Assembly (NCBI GenBank): GCA_964435595.1
Contig: CAYSZV010000041.1
Coordinates: 1-11,425, forward strand
Reading direction: 5' to 3'
Source: Izemoplasma sp964435595
GTDB taxonomy: Bacteria > Bacillota_I > Bacilli_A > Izemoplasmatales > Izemoplasmataceae
Length of the DNA stretch: 11,425 nucleotides
Positions 1-6,841 of this stretch are shown piece after piece. Below the pieces are notes generated by a model. That model was not told the DNA's origin. It made no database searches and saw only the letters and a list, made by a program, of their open reading frames with translations. Made by a program: the position numbers and the translations under genes. Numbering within the stretch: position 1 is the stretch's first letter; each line of letters begins with the position of its first letter.

Positions 1-252
1 TTTATCGATGCTGCCAAGTCACAAAGTATTAAGTTTTTTGAAAAATATGAAACATTATTAACTGATAAAGGTGTCATTGTTACTGATAACCTATTATTTC
101 ATGATTTATTCAATCAGGAAGTTAGAGATAGAAACTTAAGACAATTATTACGTAAAATTGATACTTTTAATAAATATGTAGTTGAAAAAGAAGGATACAA
201 TACCTATATTTATACGTTAGGTGATGGTATGAGTTTAAGTATAAAGGAGTGA
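1..252 (+). CDS. trmR: tRNA 5-hydroxyuridine methyltransferase TrmR, C-terminal part
   Basis: Only the last 83 codons are in the window, in frame from base 1 to the TGA at 250-252. The visible part is the C-terminal half of a class I SAM-dependent O-methyltransferase of the YrrM/TrmR (COG4122) type. It opens with FIDAAK and continues with GVIVTDNLLFH, which carry the Asp (residue 3 of the fragment) and the Asp-Asn pair (residues 29-30) that bind the divalent metal in this family. In Bacillus subtilis TrmR methylates 5-hydroxyuridine to 5-methoxyuridine at position 34 of tRNA. The two following genes, five bases downstream, encode the enzymes that make that hydroxyl group, which supports this assignment over a small-molecule O-methyltransferase. 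The SAM-binding N-terminal half and the start lie outside the window. Confidence 0.87.
   Translation, partial: FIDAAKSQSIKFFEKYETLLTDKGVIVTDNLLFHDLFNQEVRDRNLRQLLRKIDTFNKYVVEKEGYNTYIYTLGDGMSLSIKE
243..249 (+). promoter_or_regulatory. Ribosome binding site of trhP1
   Basis: AAAGGAG lies inside the last codons of trmR, eight bases before the ATG at 258. It decides the start of trhP1: a GTG at 249 is in frame but overlaps this site and cannot be served by it. The position inside the upstream gene also suggests translational coupling. Confidence 0.75.
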
Positions 253-257
253 GACCA

Positions 258-1142
258 ATGAAATTAGCTGTAACACCGTTTAATCTATTAAGTATTAAAG
301 AGTTAAGTAAACTTGGTGCTGACATCTTTATTTTGGGAAATGATGACTATGCCAATAGACTTGTCAGTTCCTATTCTATGATTGAATTACAAGAAGCAAA
401 AAATTTGATTGCTTCTTTGGGAAAAGAACTATATCTAAATATGAATCTAATTCTTCATAATGATCAATTAGAAACAATGAAAATATTCTTGCAGTTTGCC
501 AAAGATCTACAAGTAGATGGAATTATATTTGGTGATTTAGGTACATATATGTTAGCTCGTGAAATGGGACTTGAATCTAAACTGATATATCATCCTGAAA
601 CCTTAAATACAAATTATTATGATACCGAATTTTGGAATCGTAAAGGAATCAAAGGAATCACGATTGCAAAAGAAATATCAATGAAAGACATGATTGATAT
701 TTGCAAGAAAAAGAAAGTAGAAGTAAGTATGATAGGTCATGGTCATTTGAACATGTTTCATAGTAGAAGACCTTTGATACAAAATTTCTTTCAATATAGT
801 AAAAAAGAATATGACACCTATTTAGAAAATAGAAACCTAACAATTGTCGAGGAAATTAGGAATGAAAGTTATCCGATTTTTCAAGATAGTCATGGAACAC
901 ATATATTCAGAGAAAAAGCAATGGAGAGTTACAAAGAGATATTAGAATTAAGTGAATGCATTGATGTGTTTATTATTGATGGAATTTTTAAGGATACAAA
1001 CTATTTATTAGAAACTGTATCGAATTATCAATCAATTTTAAATAGTGGATCAATCGACATCGCAGAATCAATCTCTTCACAATATAAAAATGATCATGAC
1101 AGTGGATTCTTATACAAGAAAACACAGTATGACAAGTTTTGA
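258..1142 (+). CDS. trhP1: Peptidase U32 family protein TrhP1 (YrrN-like), tRNA U34 hydroxylation
   Basis: This 294-residue protein belongs to the U32 'peptidase' family, and its length is close to that of B. subtilis YrrN (TrhP1). The TIM-barrel-like N-terminal region has the family pattern (MKLAVTPFN, then GADIFILG near residues 19-27, NMNLILHND near 61-69). The segment equivalent to the U32 signature reads GHGHLNMFHSRRPL (about 160-173) and has no cysteines; the whole protein has only Cys149 and Cys234. It therefore cannot hold the four-Cys Fe-S cluster of its partner TrhP2. In B. subtilis both TrhP1 and TrhP2 are needed for prephenate-dependent hydroxylation of uridine 34, so a non-catalytic or structural subunit is likely (inference). 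The ATG at 258 is chosen from the AAAGGAG at 243-249. It lies five bases after trmR and eight before trhP2, clearly one operon. Confidence 0.82.
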   Translation: MKLAVTPFNLLSIKELSKLGADIFILGNDDYANRLVSSYSMIELQEAKNLIASLGKELYLNMNLILHNDQLETMKIFLQFAKDLQVDGIIFGDLGTYMLAREMGLESKLIYHPETLNTNYYDTEFWNRKGIKGITIAKEISMKDMIDICKKKKVEVSMIGHGHLNMFHSRRPLIQNFFQYSKKEYDTYLENRNLTIVEEIRNESYPIFQDSHGTHIFREKAMESYKEILELSECIDVFIIDGIFKDTNYLLETVSNYQSILNSGSIDIAESISSQYKNDHDSGFLYKKTQYDKF

Positions 1143-1150
1143 GGTGAATG

Positions 1151-2338
1151 ATGAAAAAACCAGAATTGTTAGCTCCGGCTGGAAATCTAGAAAAACTTAA
1201 AATTGCCTTTATATATGGTGCAGATGCAGTTTTTATAGGTGGGAAGAAGTTTAGCCTCAGAGCAAGAGCGTCAAACTTTGATATACCACAGATCCAAGAA
1301 GCATGTGACTTCGCTCACTCTCTGAATAAAAAAGTTTATGTTACTACAAATATTATCCCTCATAATGATAATATCGATGGATTAAGTGAATATCTACAAG
1401 AATTAGAACAAGCTGGAGTCGATGCGATTATTTGTGCTAGTCCAGTTATTATAGATACTGCGAAAAGAGATACGAATTTAGAAATCCATATCTCTACACA
1501 ATTATCTAGTACCAATTATCATAGTGTGAACTTTTGGAAAGAAGAAGGAATCACAAGAGTCGTAATGGCTCGTGAATTATCTAAAGAAGAACTACAAGAA
1601 TTGCGAAACAATACGGATGCAGATTTAGAAGTATTTATTCATGGTGGGATGTGTGTTAGTTACAGTGGAAGATGTACACTTTCTAACAATATGACTGACC
1701 GTGATGCAAACCGTGGAGGGTGTGCTCATTCATGTAGATGGAATTATGATTTATATGATGGAGAGACCAAACTCAACGAAGAGATGTATTTTGCGATGAG
1801 TAGTAAGGATCTTCAAACAGTAAAGCACATTAGTGATTTGATTGATATTGGAGTCGATTCTTTGAAAATTGAAGGACGAATGAAATCGATTCACTATATC
1901 GCTACAGTGGTTTCTACTTATCGAAAATTGATTGACAATATTTGTGATGATTATGATGTTGATTTACCAAAATACTTGCTGGAAATCAAAAAGGCTGAAA
2001 ACAGATTGACAAGCCATGGATTTATGGAAGGCATGACAACCATAAATGAGCAACTTTACAATATGAGAAGTGAACAGCCAACACAAGAATTCATCGGAAT
2101 TGTTAGAGGATATGATGATGAAACATTTATCGCCACCGTGGAACAAAGAAACCACTTTATTCCTGGAGATTCTGTAGAAGTCTTTAGTCCGAATTTTGGA
2201 CCAATGAGATTTGTAGTAGAAGAGATCAAAGATGAAGATGGAAACATCCTAGATGCAGCAAGACATCCAAAGCAAACTCTAAAAATATTCATTCCATTTA
2301 AAGTATCTGAATATGATATGATTAGAAAAATTAAATAA
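1151..2338 (+). CDS. trhP2: Peptidase U32 family protein TrhP2 (YrrO-like), tRNA U34 hydroxylation
   Basis: This 395-residue U32 protein starts KKPELLAPAGNLEKL, the family's typical N-terminus, followed by YGADAVFIGG. The U32 signature is intact: HGGMC, SGRC, then GGCAHSCRW, giving four cysteines at about 168, 175, 191 and 195. These are the expected [4Fe-4S] ligands. SLKIEGRMKS follows (about 237-246), and a C-terminal beta-domain of about 80 residues completes the fold, as in YrrO and E. coli YegQ/TrhP. The known role is prephenate-dependent formation of 5-hydroxyuridine at tRNA position 34, together with TrhP1; despite the family name no peptidase activity is needed. Two in-frame ATGs lie at 1148 and 1151. 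I prefer 1151 because GAGG at 1141-1144 is then six bases away instead of three. TAA ends the gene at 2336-2338, with no simple U-tailed terminator directly after it. Confidence 0.86.
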   Translation: MKKPELLAPAGNLEKLKIAFIYGADAVFIGGKKFSLRARASNFDIPQIQEACDFAHSLNKKVYVTTNIIPHNDNIDGLSEYLQELEQAGVDAIICASPVIIDTAKRDTNLEIHISTQLSSTNYHSVNFWKEEGITRVVMARELSKEELQELRNNTDADLEVFIHGGMCVSYSGRCTLSNNMTDRDANRGGCAHSCRWNYDLYDGETKLNEEMYFAMSSKDLQTVKHISDLIDIGVDSLKIEGRMKSIHYIATVVSTYRKLIDNICDDYDVDLPKYLLEIKKAENRLTSHGFMEGMTTINEQLYNMRSEQPTQEFIGIVRGYDDETFIATVEQRNHFIPGDSVEVFSPNFGPMRFVVEEIKDEDGNILDAARHPKQTLKIFIPFKVSEYDMIRKIK

Positions 2339-2342
2339 TATA

Positions 2343-2370
2343 TTGATTAATATATAATATATATTATAAT
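2343..2370 (+). promoter_or_regulatory. Sigma-A type promoter of udk
   Basis: TTGATT at 2343-2348 and a perfect TATAAT at 2365-2370 are separated by 16 bases of pure A/T. Transcription would start near 2377, leaving a leader of about 65 bases before the udk ATG. The surrounding run of alternating A and T means chance matches are easy here, but the -10 box and spacing are good. Confidence 0.6.
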
Positions 2371-2392
2371 AAAAATGAAATTGCGAGGACTA

Positions 2393-2420
2393 CAGAAGGA
2401 GTAATATACTACTCCTTTTG
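2393..2420 (+). promoter_or_regulatory. Leader hairpin before udk (regulatory hairpin or weak terminator)
   Basis: CAGAAGGAGTA (2393-2403) pairs with TACTCCTTTTG (2410-2420) across a six-base loop: 11 pairs, one of them G-U. The four U residues are inside the stem and no further U-run follows, unlike a classical intrinsic terminator. It may still form the 3' end of the trhP2 transcript. Because it lies downstream of the predicted udk start site, it would also be in the udk mRNA. The 5' arm contains a Shine-Dalgarno-like AAGGAG, and the 3' arm is complementary to the true udk ribosome binding site. Confidence 0.6.
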
Positions 2421-2427
2421 ATTTGAT

Positions 2428-2434
2428 AGGAGTG
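2428..2434 (+). promoter_or_regulatory. udk ribosome binding site, able to pair with the upstream hairpin arm
   Basis: AGGAGTG is the Shine-Dalgarno site for the udk ATG at 2442. Its AGGAGT is exactly complementary to ACTCCT at 2411-2416, with an extra U-G pair next to it and an 11-base loop. When the 2393-2420 hairpin forms, this site is free; if the 3' arm is released, it could be covered. The pairing is seen in the sequence; a regulatory effect is inference. Confidence 0.5.
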
Positions 2435-2441
2435 ATCTACT

Positions 2442-3062
2442 ATGAGAAAACCTGTAATTATCGCTGTAGCTGGTGGTAGTGCAAGTGGTAAAACAACTGT
2501 AGTAAATAAAATTATTGATGGATTTGATAAGGAAAAAGTAACAGTCATCAAGCATGATGATTATTATAATGATCAAACAGAGATGGAAATGGAAGAACGA
2601 TTCAAAGTGAATTATGATCATCCACTCAGTCTTGATAACGATTTGATGTTTGAACAAGTTCTTGATTTGATCAAAGGTCGTTCTATTATTAAGCCTACTT
2701 ATGATTTTGAACAACATAATCGTTCGGACAAAGTAGAAGAAGTTTCTCCTACAGATATTGTTATCTTAGAAGGAATCTTAATTATGGAAGACGAACGTAT
2801 CCGAGATTTATGTGATATTAAGCTATTTGTAGAAGCGGATGACGATTTACGCTTCATTAGAAGACTTGAACGTGATATGGCAGAACGTGGTCGAACACTC
2901 AAAAGTGTTGTCAATCAATACTTAAATACAGTGAAGCCGATGCACTATGCATTTGTGAAGCCGACCAAACGTTACGCTGATATCATAATCCCGAATGATA
3001 AAGACCATGATGTCGCAGTAGACATCATTATCGCAAAAATAAATTCTATCATTTCAAACTAA
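2442..3062 (+). CDS. udk: Uridine kinase
   Basis: The product phosphorylates uridine and cytidine to UMP and CMP in the cytoplasmic pyrimidine salvage pathway. At 206 residues it has the normal size for bacterial Udk. The P-loop GSASGKT is at 12-18. The nucleoside-binding pieces typical of the family follow: HDDYY (38-42), DHPLSLD (59-65) and YDFEQHNR (87-94). EGILIMED (110-117) is the Walker B-like strand and RRLERDMAERGR (140-151) the lid segment. The YADIIIPND near 178-186 is also characteristic. The start is the ATG at 2442, eight bases after AGGAGTG's core. As in B. subtilis, it sits between the YrrO gene and greA. It has its own likely promoter and an unusual leader hairpin, so its expression may be tuned separately from trhP2. 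Confidence 0.95.
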   Translation: MRKPVIIAVAGGSASGKTTVVNKIIDGFDKEKVTVIKHDDYYNDQTEMEMEERFKVNYDHPLSLDNDLMFEQVLDLIKGRSIIKPTYDFEQHNRSDKVEEVSPTDIVILEGILIMEDERIRDLCDIKLFVEADDDLRFIRRLERDMAERGRTLKSVVNQYLNTVKPMHYAFVKPTKRYADIIIPNDKDHDVAVDIIIAKINSIISN

Positions 3063-3069
3063 TGTATAG

Positions 3070-3075
3070 TATAAT
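3070..3075 (+). promoter_or_regulatory. Possible -10 box of a greA promoter
   Basis: A perfect TATAAT lies 27 bases before the greA ATG, in the 40-base udk-greA gap. I see no convincing -35 hexamer 16-18 bases upstream, nor a TG extension. The box may give greA extra transcription independent of udk, or may be chance in AT-rich DNA. Confidence 0.35.
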
Positions 3076-3102
3076 AATTGAAAGTAATGGAGGTATCTAA
3101 TT

Positions 3103-3567
3103 ATGGATAAAGCATATCAACTGACCCTTGCAGGTCTGGAAGAATTAAGGTTAGAAATCGAGCAATTGAAAGACGTTGATCGTAAAGAGAACTTAGAAGC
3201 ATTAAAAGAAGCAAGAGCACAAGGTGACTTGTCAGAAAATGCAGATTATGATGCAGCGAGAGACCGTCAAGCAGAAATTGAAGGTCGTATCAAAGAGATT
3301 GAAGGAATTCTAAAGAATTACGAAATCATCAAAGAAGACTTTTCAAAAAATGTAAATATCGGTAAAACTGTTGTCTTAAAAGTAGGAGACTTACCAGTCA
3401 AAGAATATACGATTGTAGGGAGTTTAGAAACGAATCCAAGAAAAAATAAAATTTCAAATGATTCGCCGATAGGCAATGGGATTATCGGTCTGAAAAAAGG
3501 TGCAACAATTAGTATTAAAACAGAAACTGGGAAAGATGTTCAAGTTACTGTAGTTGACGTAAAATAA
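3103..3567 (+). CDS. greA: Transcription elongation factor GreA
   Basis: GreA enters the RNA polymerase secondary channel and stimulates cleavage of the 3' end of backtracked RNA, rescuing stalled complexes. The 154-residue length is normal. Residues 1-75 form the N-terminal antiparallel coiled coil; its tip, EARAQGDLSENADYDAARD, holds the acidic pair Asp42 and Glu45 that coordinate the catalytic magnesium. The C-terminal FKBP-like domain includes ISNDSPIGNGIIGLKKG (117-133), the family signature. GGAGG at 3089-3093 stands nine bases before the ATG. The stop codon is already part of the terminator stem that follows. Position directly after udk is as in B. subtilis. Confidence 0.96.
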   Translation: MDKAYQLTLAGLEELRLEIEQLKDVDRKENLEALKEARAQGDLSENADYDAARDRQAEIEGRIKEIEGILKNYEIIKEDFSKNVNIGKTVVLKVGDLPVKEYTIVGSLETNPRKNKISNDSPIGNGIIGLKKGATISIKTETGKDVQVTVVDVK

Positions 3568-3590
3568 GAATGTCTATGACATTCTTTTTT
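3566..3590 (+). terminator. Rho-independent terminator after greA
   Basis: AAGAATGTC (3566-3574) and GACATTCTT (3578-3586) form a perfect nine-pair stem with a three-base TAT loop, running into six T residues (3585-3590). The stem begins within the greA TAA stop codon. It should end the udk-greA transcript, although mtnN starts only 21 bases later. Confidence 0.88.
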
Positions 3591-3611
3591 CATTATTAGG
3601 AGGTAGGTAAA

Positions 3612-4301
3612 ATGATTGGTATTATTGGAGCATTTCAAACAGAAATCGATACAATATTACAATATGTAGATGGCCTAGAAGAAAAACGAATTTCCATTCG
3701 TACTTTTTATACTGGAACCATAAAAGGACACAATGTCGTGATTGTTATTGCTGGTATTGGAAAAGTAAACGCAGCTGTTTCCACATCACTTTTAATTGAG
3801 AATTTTTCTCCTGATTGTGTCATAAACATTGGTGTAGCTGGTGGACAGAATGGTGTCAAACACAAGGATGTTGTTGTCTCAAGCGAAGTGGTGTATCATG
3901 ATGTTGATTTGACTGCTTTTGGAACCTACCCTCACGGACAAATGTCAGGGCATGAACCAACCTTTATCGCTGACAAAGACTTATTGGAAAAAACGAAAAC
4001 AGTATTGGATAAATTACAGTTTCCTTATTATGTTGGAAAAATCGCTACAGGAGACCAATTTGTGTATTCACATGAAATGGTGAAAGAAATCAACAAAGTA
4101 TATGATGATATTTATGCTATTGAAATGGAAGCAGGAGCGATTGCTCATGTTTGTACGATTTATCATGTTCCGTTCATTGTATATCGTTCTATTAGCGACA
4201 TTTTGGGAGAAGAGTCACAAGATGTCAATTTCGAAACTTTCGTTGAAGATGCAAGCAAAAATGCAACTCAAGTATTATTGAAATTGATTGAGGTACTCTA
4301 G
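3612..4301 (+). CDS. mtnN: 5'-methylthioadenosine/S-adenosylhomocysteine nucleosidase
   Basis: The enzyme removes adenine from methylthioadenosine, S-adenosylhomocysteine and 5'-deoxyadenosine, relieving product inhibition of SAM-dependent enzymes. The 229 residues match the usual length. The N-terminus MIGIIGAFQTEI holds Glu11, the equivalent of the E. coli acid/base Glu12. GIGKVNAA (48-55), INIGVAGG (71-78) and GDQFV (147-151) are family motifs. AIEMEAGAIAHV carries the ribose-binding Met172-Glu173, and SISDI gives the catalytic Asp196. All key residues are present. AGGAGG at 3598-3603 is eight bases before the ATG. The gene lies just after the greA terminator with no obvious promoter in between, and its stop overlaps the next start by one base. 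Confidence 0.95.
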   Translation: MIGIIGAFQTEIDTILQYVDGLEEKRISIRTFYTGTIKGHNVVIVIAGIGKVNAAVSTSLLIENFSPDCVINIGVAGGQNGVKHKDVVVSSEVVYHDVDLTAFGTYPHGQMSGHEPTFIADKDLLEKTKTVLDKLQFPYYVGKIATGDQFVYSHEMVKEINKVYDDIYAIEMEAGAIAHVCTIYHVPFIVYRSISDILGEESQDVNFETFVEDASKNATQVLLKLIEVL

Positions 4302-4978
4302 TGAAAACTGGATCAATCAAACTGAATGGAAAAGAGATTCAGTATAGAGTTATTCCGAAAAATAACAAAAATACGTATTTCAAGTTTCGTAAAGATGGAA
4401 CGATTGAAATTACAAAAAGTAGATATCAATCAACAAGACAAGTACTCCAATATATGAAACAAAATGCAATTTCATTTGCAAGTAAAATAGATAAAGTGAC
4501 TGTAGCTCCAATTACTAAAGAAGGGTACTACCATTTCTTTGGAACAGAGCTCGCAATCACATATATCGATACATTCAATGTGAAAGTAGATGTTTTGAAT
4601 GATACGATTTTTATACCATCAAAGGAAATTGATCCTGATAATACATATTTAAGAAAAGCTGAACGCAATATGCTTTTATTTGAAATAGAAGCAATCAAGC
4701 ATAAGTATCTTGATAATCCTTATGTAGATATCAAAGATATTACAATCAAAACAAGACATACTAAAACACGATTTGGCAGTTGCAATGCCCGTACAAAATC
4801 AATTAATTTAAATGCCAATCTTGTTCATTATGATATCCAGTATTTGGAATATGTTTTCCTCCATGAGATTGCCCATTTGGTCTATCAAAACCATAGTAAA
4901 GAGTACTATGGGCTGTTGAAACAATTATGTCCAAATTACAAACAAATTAGAAAAGAATTAAGAGAAATTTATAGGTGA
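4301..4978 (+). CDS. YgjP-like zinc metallopeptidase-fold protein (DUF45)
   Basis: The 225-residue protein is of the YgjP-like family, related to SprT and M48 gluzincin proteases. HEIAH at 188-192 is the HExxH zinc motif (His188, His192 and catalytic Glu189), and His198 in NHSKEYY is the likely third ligand. The family's other signature, RFGSCNARTKSINLN (157-171), is also present. The first 110 residues are beta-rich and less conserved. No signal peptide or membrane segment is seen, so it is cytoplasmic. The substrate is uncertain; protease activity is not assured for this family. The GTG start at 4301 is supported by GAGG at 4290-4293, seven bases away, and by the TAGTG overlap with mtnN. 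It is followed after four bases by ygiQ. Confidence 0.82.
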   Translation: MKTGSIKLNGKEIQYRVIPKNNKNTYFKFRKDGTIEITKSRYQSTRQVLQYMKQNAISFASKIDKVTVAPITKEGYYHFFGTELAITYIDTFNVKVDVLNDTIFIPSKEIDPDNTYLRKAERNMLLFEIEAIKHKYLDNPYVDIKDITIKTRHTKTRFGSCNARTKSINLNANLVHYDIQYLEYVFLHEIAHLVYQNHSKEYYGLLKQLCPNYKQIRKELREIYR

Positions 4979-4982
4979 TATT

Positions 4983-6797
4983 ATGTTTTTACCAATATCA
5001 AGACAAGACTTAGTTGAACGAAACATAGAACAATTGGATTTTATCCTCATAAGCGGAGATGCTTATGTTGATCATCCTTCTTTTGGTATTGCGATCATAT
5101 CACGCATGTTAGAACATTTTGGATATACGGTAGGAATTATTGCCCAACCAAATATGAAAGACGAAAGTGCCTTCAAAGAATTGGGAACACCAAAACTTGG
5201 ATTCCTAATTTCTAGTGGAAATATTGATTCTATGGTGAATCACTATAGCGTAAGTAAGAGAAGACGTACCAAAGACTTATATAGTCCAAATGGTGAAATG
5301 GGTCTTAGACCTGATTACGCCACGATCCGATATGGTTCAAAAATTAGAGAATTGTTTCCCACATCAAATATCATTATCGGAGGAATTGAAGCTTCATTAA
5401 GAAGACTTGCTCATTATGACTATTGGGGGAACAATGTACGTAAAAGTATTTTGTTAGATAGTAAAGCTGATTTGCTTGTCTATGGAATGAGTGAATTATC
5501 CATTGTTGAAGTCGCAGACTATTTACGAAGTGGTCTTGATATTAAAGATATTATCTTTGTCAAAGGAACAGTTTTTAAAACGAAAAATGATGACTATATT
5601 CCAAGTGATGCAGTTTATTTACCAACGTATGATGAAATTCTTGAAGATAAACTTGTCTATGCGAAAAGTTTTAATATGAAATACAATAATATCGACTATA
5701 TTAGTGGGAAGCCACTTGTCGAAGAATATAAAAGAAGTAAGGTGGTACAACTGCCACCAAATCGACCATTACGTAAAGATGAAATGGATATGATTTATTC
5801 TTTACCATATGAAAGAACTTATCATCCCATCTATAATGAATTAGGACATATTCCGGCGATTAATGAGGTACAATTCAGTATCATTAGTAATCGTGGTTGT
5901 TATGGTGGATGTAGTTTCTGTGCTCTAACCTATCATCAGGGTAGAATCATACAATCTAGAAGCAAAGAAAGTATTGTGAATGAAGCAAAAACAATCAAAG
6001 AACACAAAGATTTCAAAGGATACATTCACGATATCGGAGGACCAACCGCTAACTTTTATGATATCGCTTGTGACAAACAAGTGACAAAAGGAGTTTGTTT
6101 AAATAAACAATGCTTAGAAGATAAGCCATGTCCACTTTTAAAAGTCCAACACACAAATTACTTAGATATATTACGTGAAGTAAGAGAATTGGATGGAATT
6201 AAAAAAGTATTTGTCCGAAGTGGAGTACGATATGACTATGTAATGTATGATAAAAATAAAGAATTCTTTAGTGAATTGGTAGAACATCATGTTAGTGGAC
6301 AATTAAAAGTTGCTCCCGAACATGTGAGCGATAAAGTGCTTGATAAAATGAATAAGCCTAAACGAGAACTCTACGATTCTTTTGTTAAGAAATTTTACGA
6401 CCTAAACAATCAACATGGAAAAGAACAATATTTGGTACCTTATTTAATGAGTAGTCATCCTGGTAGCACGTTGAAAGAGGCAATTGAATTGGCTCTTTAT
6501 ATCAGAGATTTAAAGTACTATCCAGAACAAGTTCAAGATTTCTATCCAACTCCAGGAACAATGAGTACATGTATGTACTATACAGGATTAGATCCTCGTG
6601 ACATGACAGAAGTATATGTTCCAAGAAGTAAGGAAGAAAAAGCAATGCAAAGAGCATTGATTCAATATAAAAACCCAAAGAATTATAAACTTGTTCACAA
6701 AGCATTGGTTCAAGCAGGTAGAGAAGATTTGATTGGGTTTCATAAAGAAGCATTGATTCGACCTGAACAACAAAGAAAACAATATCGTAGAAAATAG
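4983..6797 (+). CDS. ygiQ: YgiQ family radical SAM protein (UPF0313)
   Basis: This 604-residue protein has the YgiQ layout: an N-terminal domain beginning FLPISRQDL with DAYVDHPSFG (26-35), then a radical SAM barrel. The cluster motif is CYGGCSFC, giving Cys306, Cys310 and Cys313, which bind the [4Fe-4S] that cleaves SAM to the 5'-deoxyadenosyl radical. A second cysteine group follows at 363, 372, 377 and 383, a feature I recall from other YgiQ proteins and a possible auxiliary metal site. LKVAPEH (441-447), HPGSTLKEA (492-500) and QDFYPTPGT (518-526) are family motifs. The reaction is not established. The start uses AGGTGA at 4973-4978, overlapping the upstream stop. It ends before a promoter-like region. 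The E. coli form is longer, mostly at the C-terminus; Firmicute forms near 600 residues are usual. Confidence 0.92.
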   Translation: MFLPISRQDLVERNIEQLDFILISGDAYVDHPSFGIAIISRMLEHFGYTVGIIAQPNMKDESAFKELGTPKLGFLISSGNIDSMVNHYSVSKRRRTKDLYSPNGEMGLRPDYATIRYGSKIRELFPTSNIIIGGIEASLRRLAHYDYWGNNVRKSILLDSKADLLVYGMSELSIVEVADYLRSGLDIKDIIFVKGTVFKTKNDDYIPSDAVYLPTYDEILEDKLVYAKSFNMKYNNIDYISGKPLVEEYKRSKVVQLPPNRPLRKDEMDMIYSLPYERTYHPIYNELGHIPAINEVQFSIISNRGCYGGCSFCALTYHQGRIIQSRSKESIVNEAKTIKEHKDFKGYIHDIGGPTANFYDIACDKQVTKGVCLNKQCLEDKPCPLLKVQHTNYLDILREVRELDGIKKVFVRSGVRYDYVMYDKNKEFFSELVEHHVSGQLKVAPEHVSDKVLDKMNKPKRELYDSFVKKFYDLNNQHGKEQYLVPYLMSSHPGSTLKEAIELALYIRDLKYYPEQVQDFYPTPGTMSTCMYYTGLDPRDMTEVYVPRSKEEKAMQRALIQYKNPKNYKLVHKALVQAGREDLIGFHKEALIRPEQQRKQYRRK

Positions 6798-6823
6798 AAA
6801 ATACTACATAGAAGTAGTATAAT
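6795..6823 (+). promoter_or_regulatory. Likely promoter of the yqeG operon, set in a hairpin
   Basis: A perfect TATAAT lies at 6818-6823 with a weak -35 (TAGAAA, 6795-6800) 17 bases upstream. The spacer and the first half of the -10 form an inverted repeat: ATACTAC (6801-6807) and GTAGTAT (6814-6820). There is no U-run, so the repeat is not a normal terminator. It could be an operator or chance; the leader would be only about a dozen bases. Confidence 0.5.
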
Positions 6824-6841
6824 GATAAATAGGTGATTAAA

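Noticed and set aside
642..659. Tandem repeat of AAAGGAATC
   Set aside because: Two copies only, within a coding region (encoding a short Gly-Ile-Lys/Thr stretch); no sign of a functional repeat.
2375..2404. Nine-codon open frame (ATG to TAA) in the udk leader, as a leader peptide
   Set aside because: It has no ribosome binding site, and its ATG lies at or just before the predicted transcription start, so it would probably not be in the udk mRNA intact.
3554..3582. TTGACG at 3554-3559 as the -35 of an mtnN promoter
   Set aside because: The matching -10 position reads TGACAT or TATGAC, a poor match, and falls inside the greA terminator stem.
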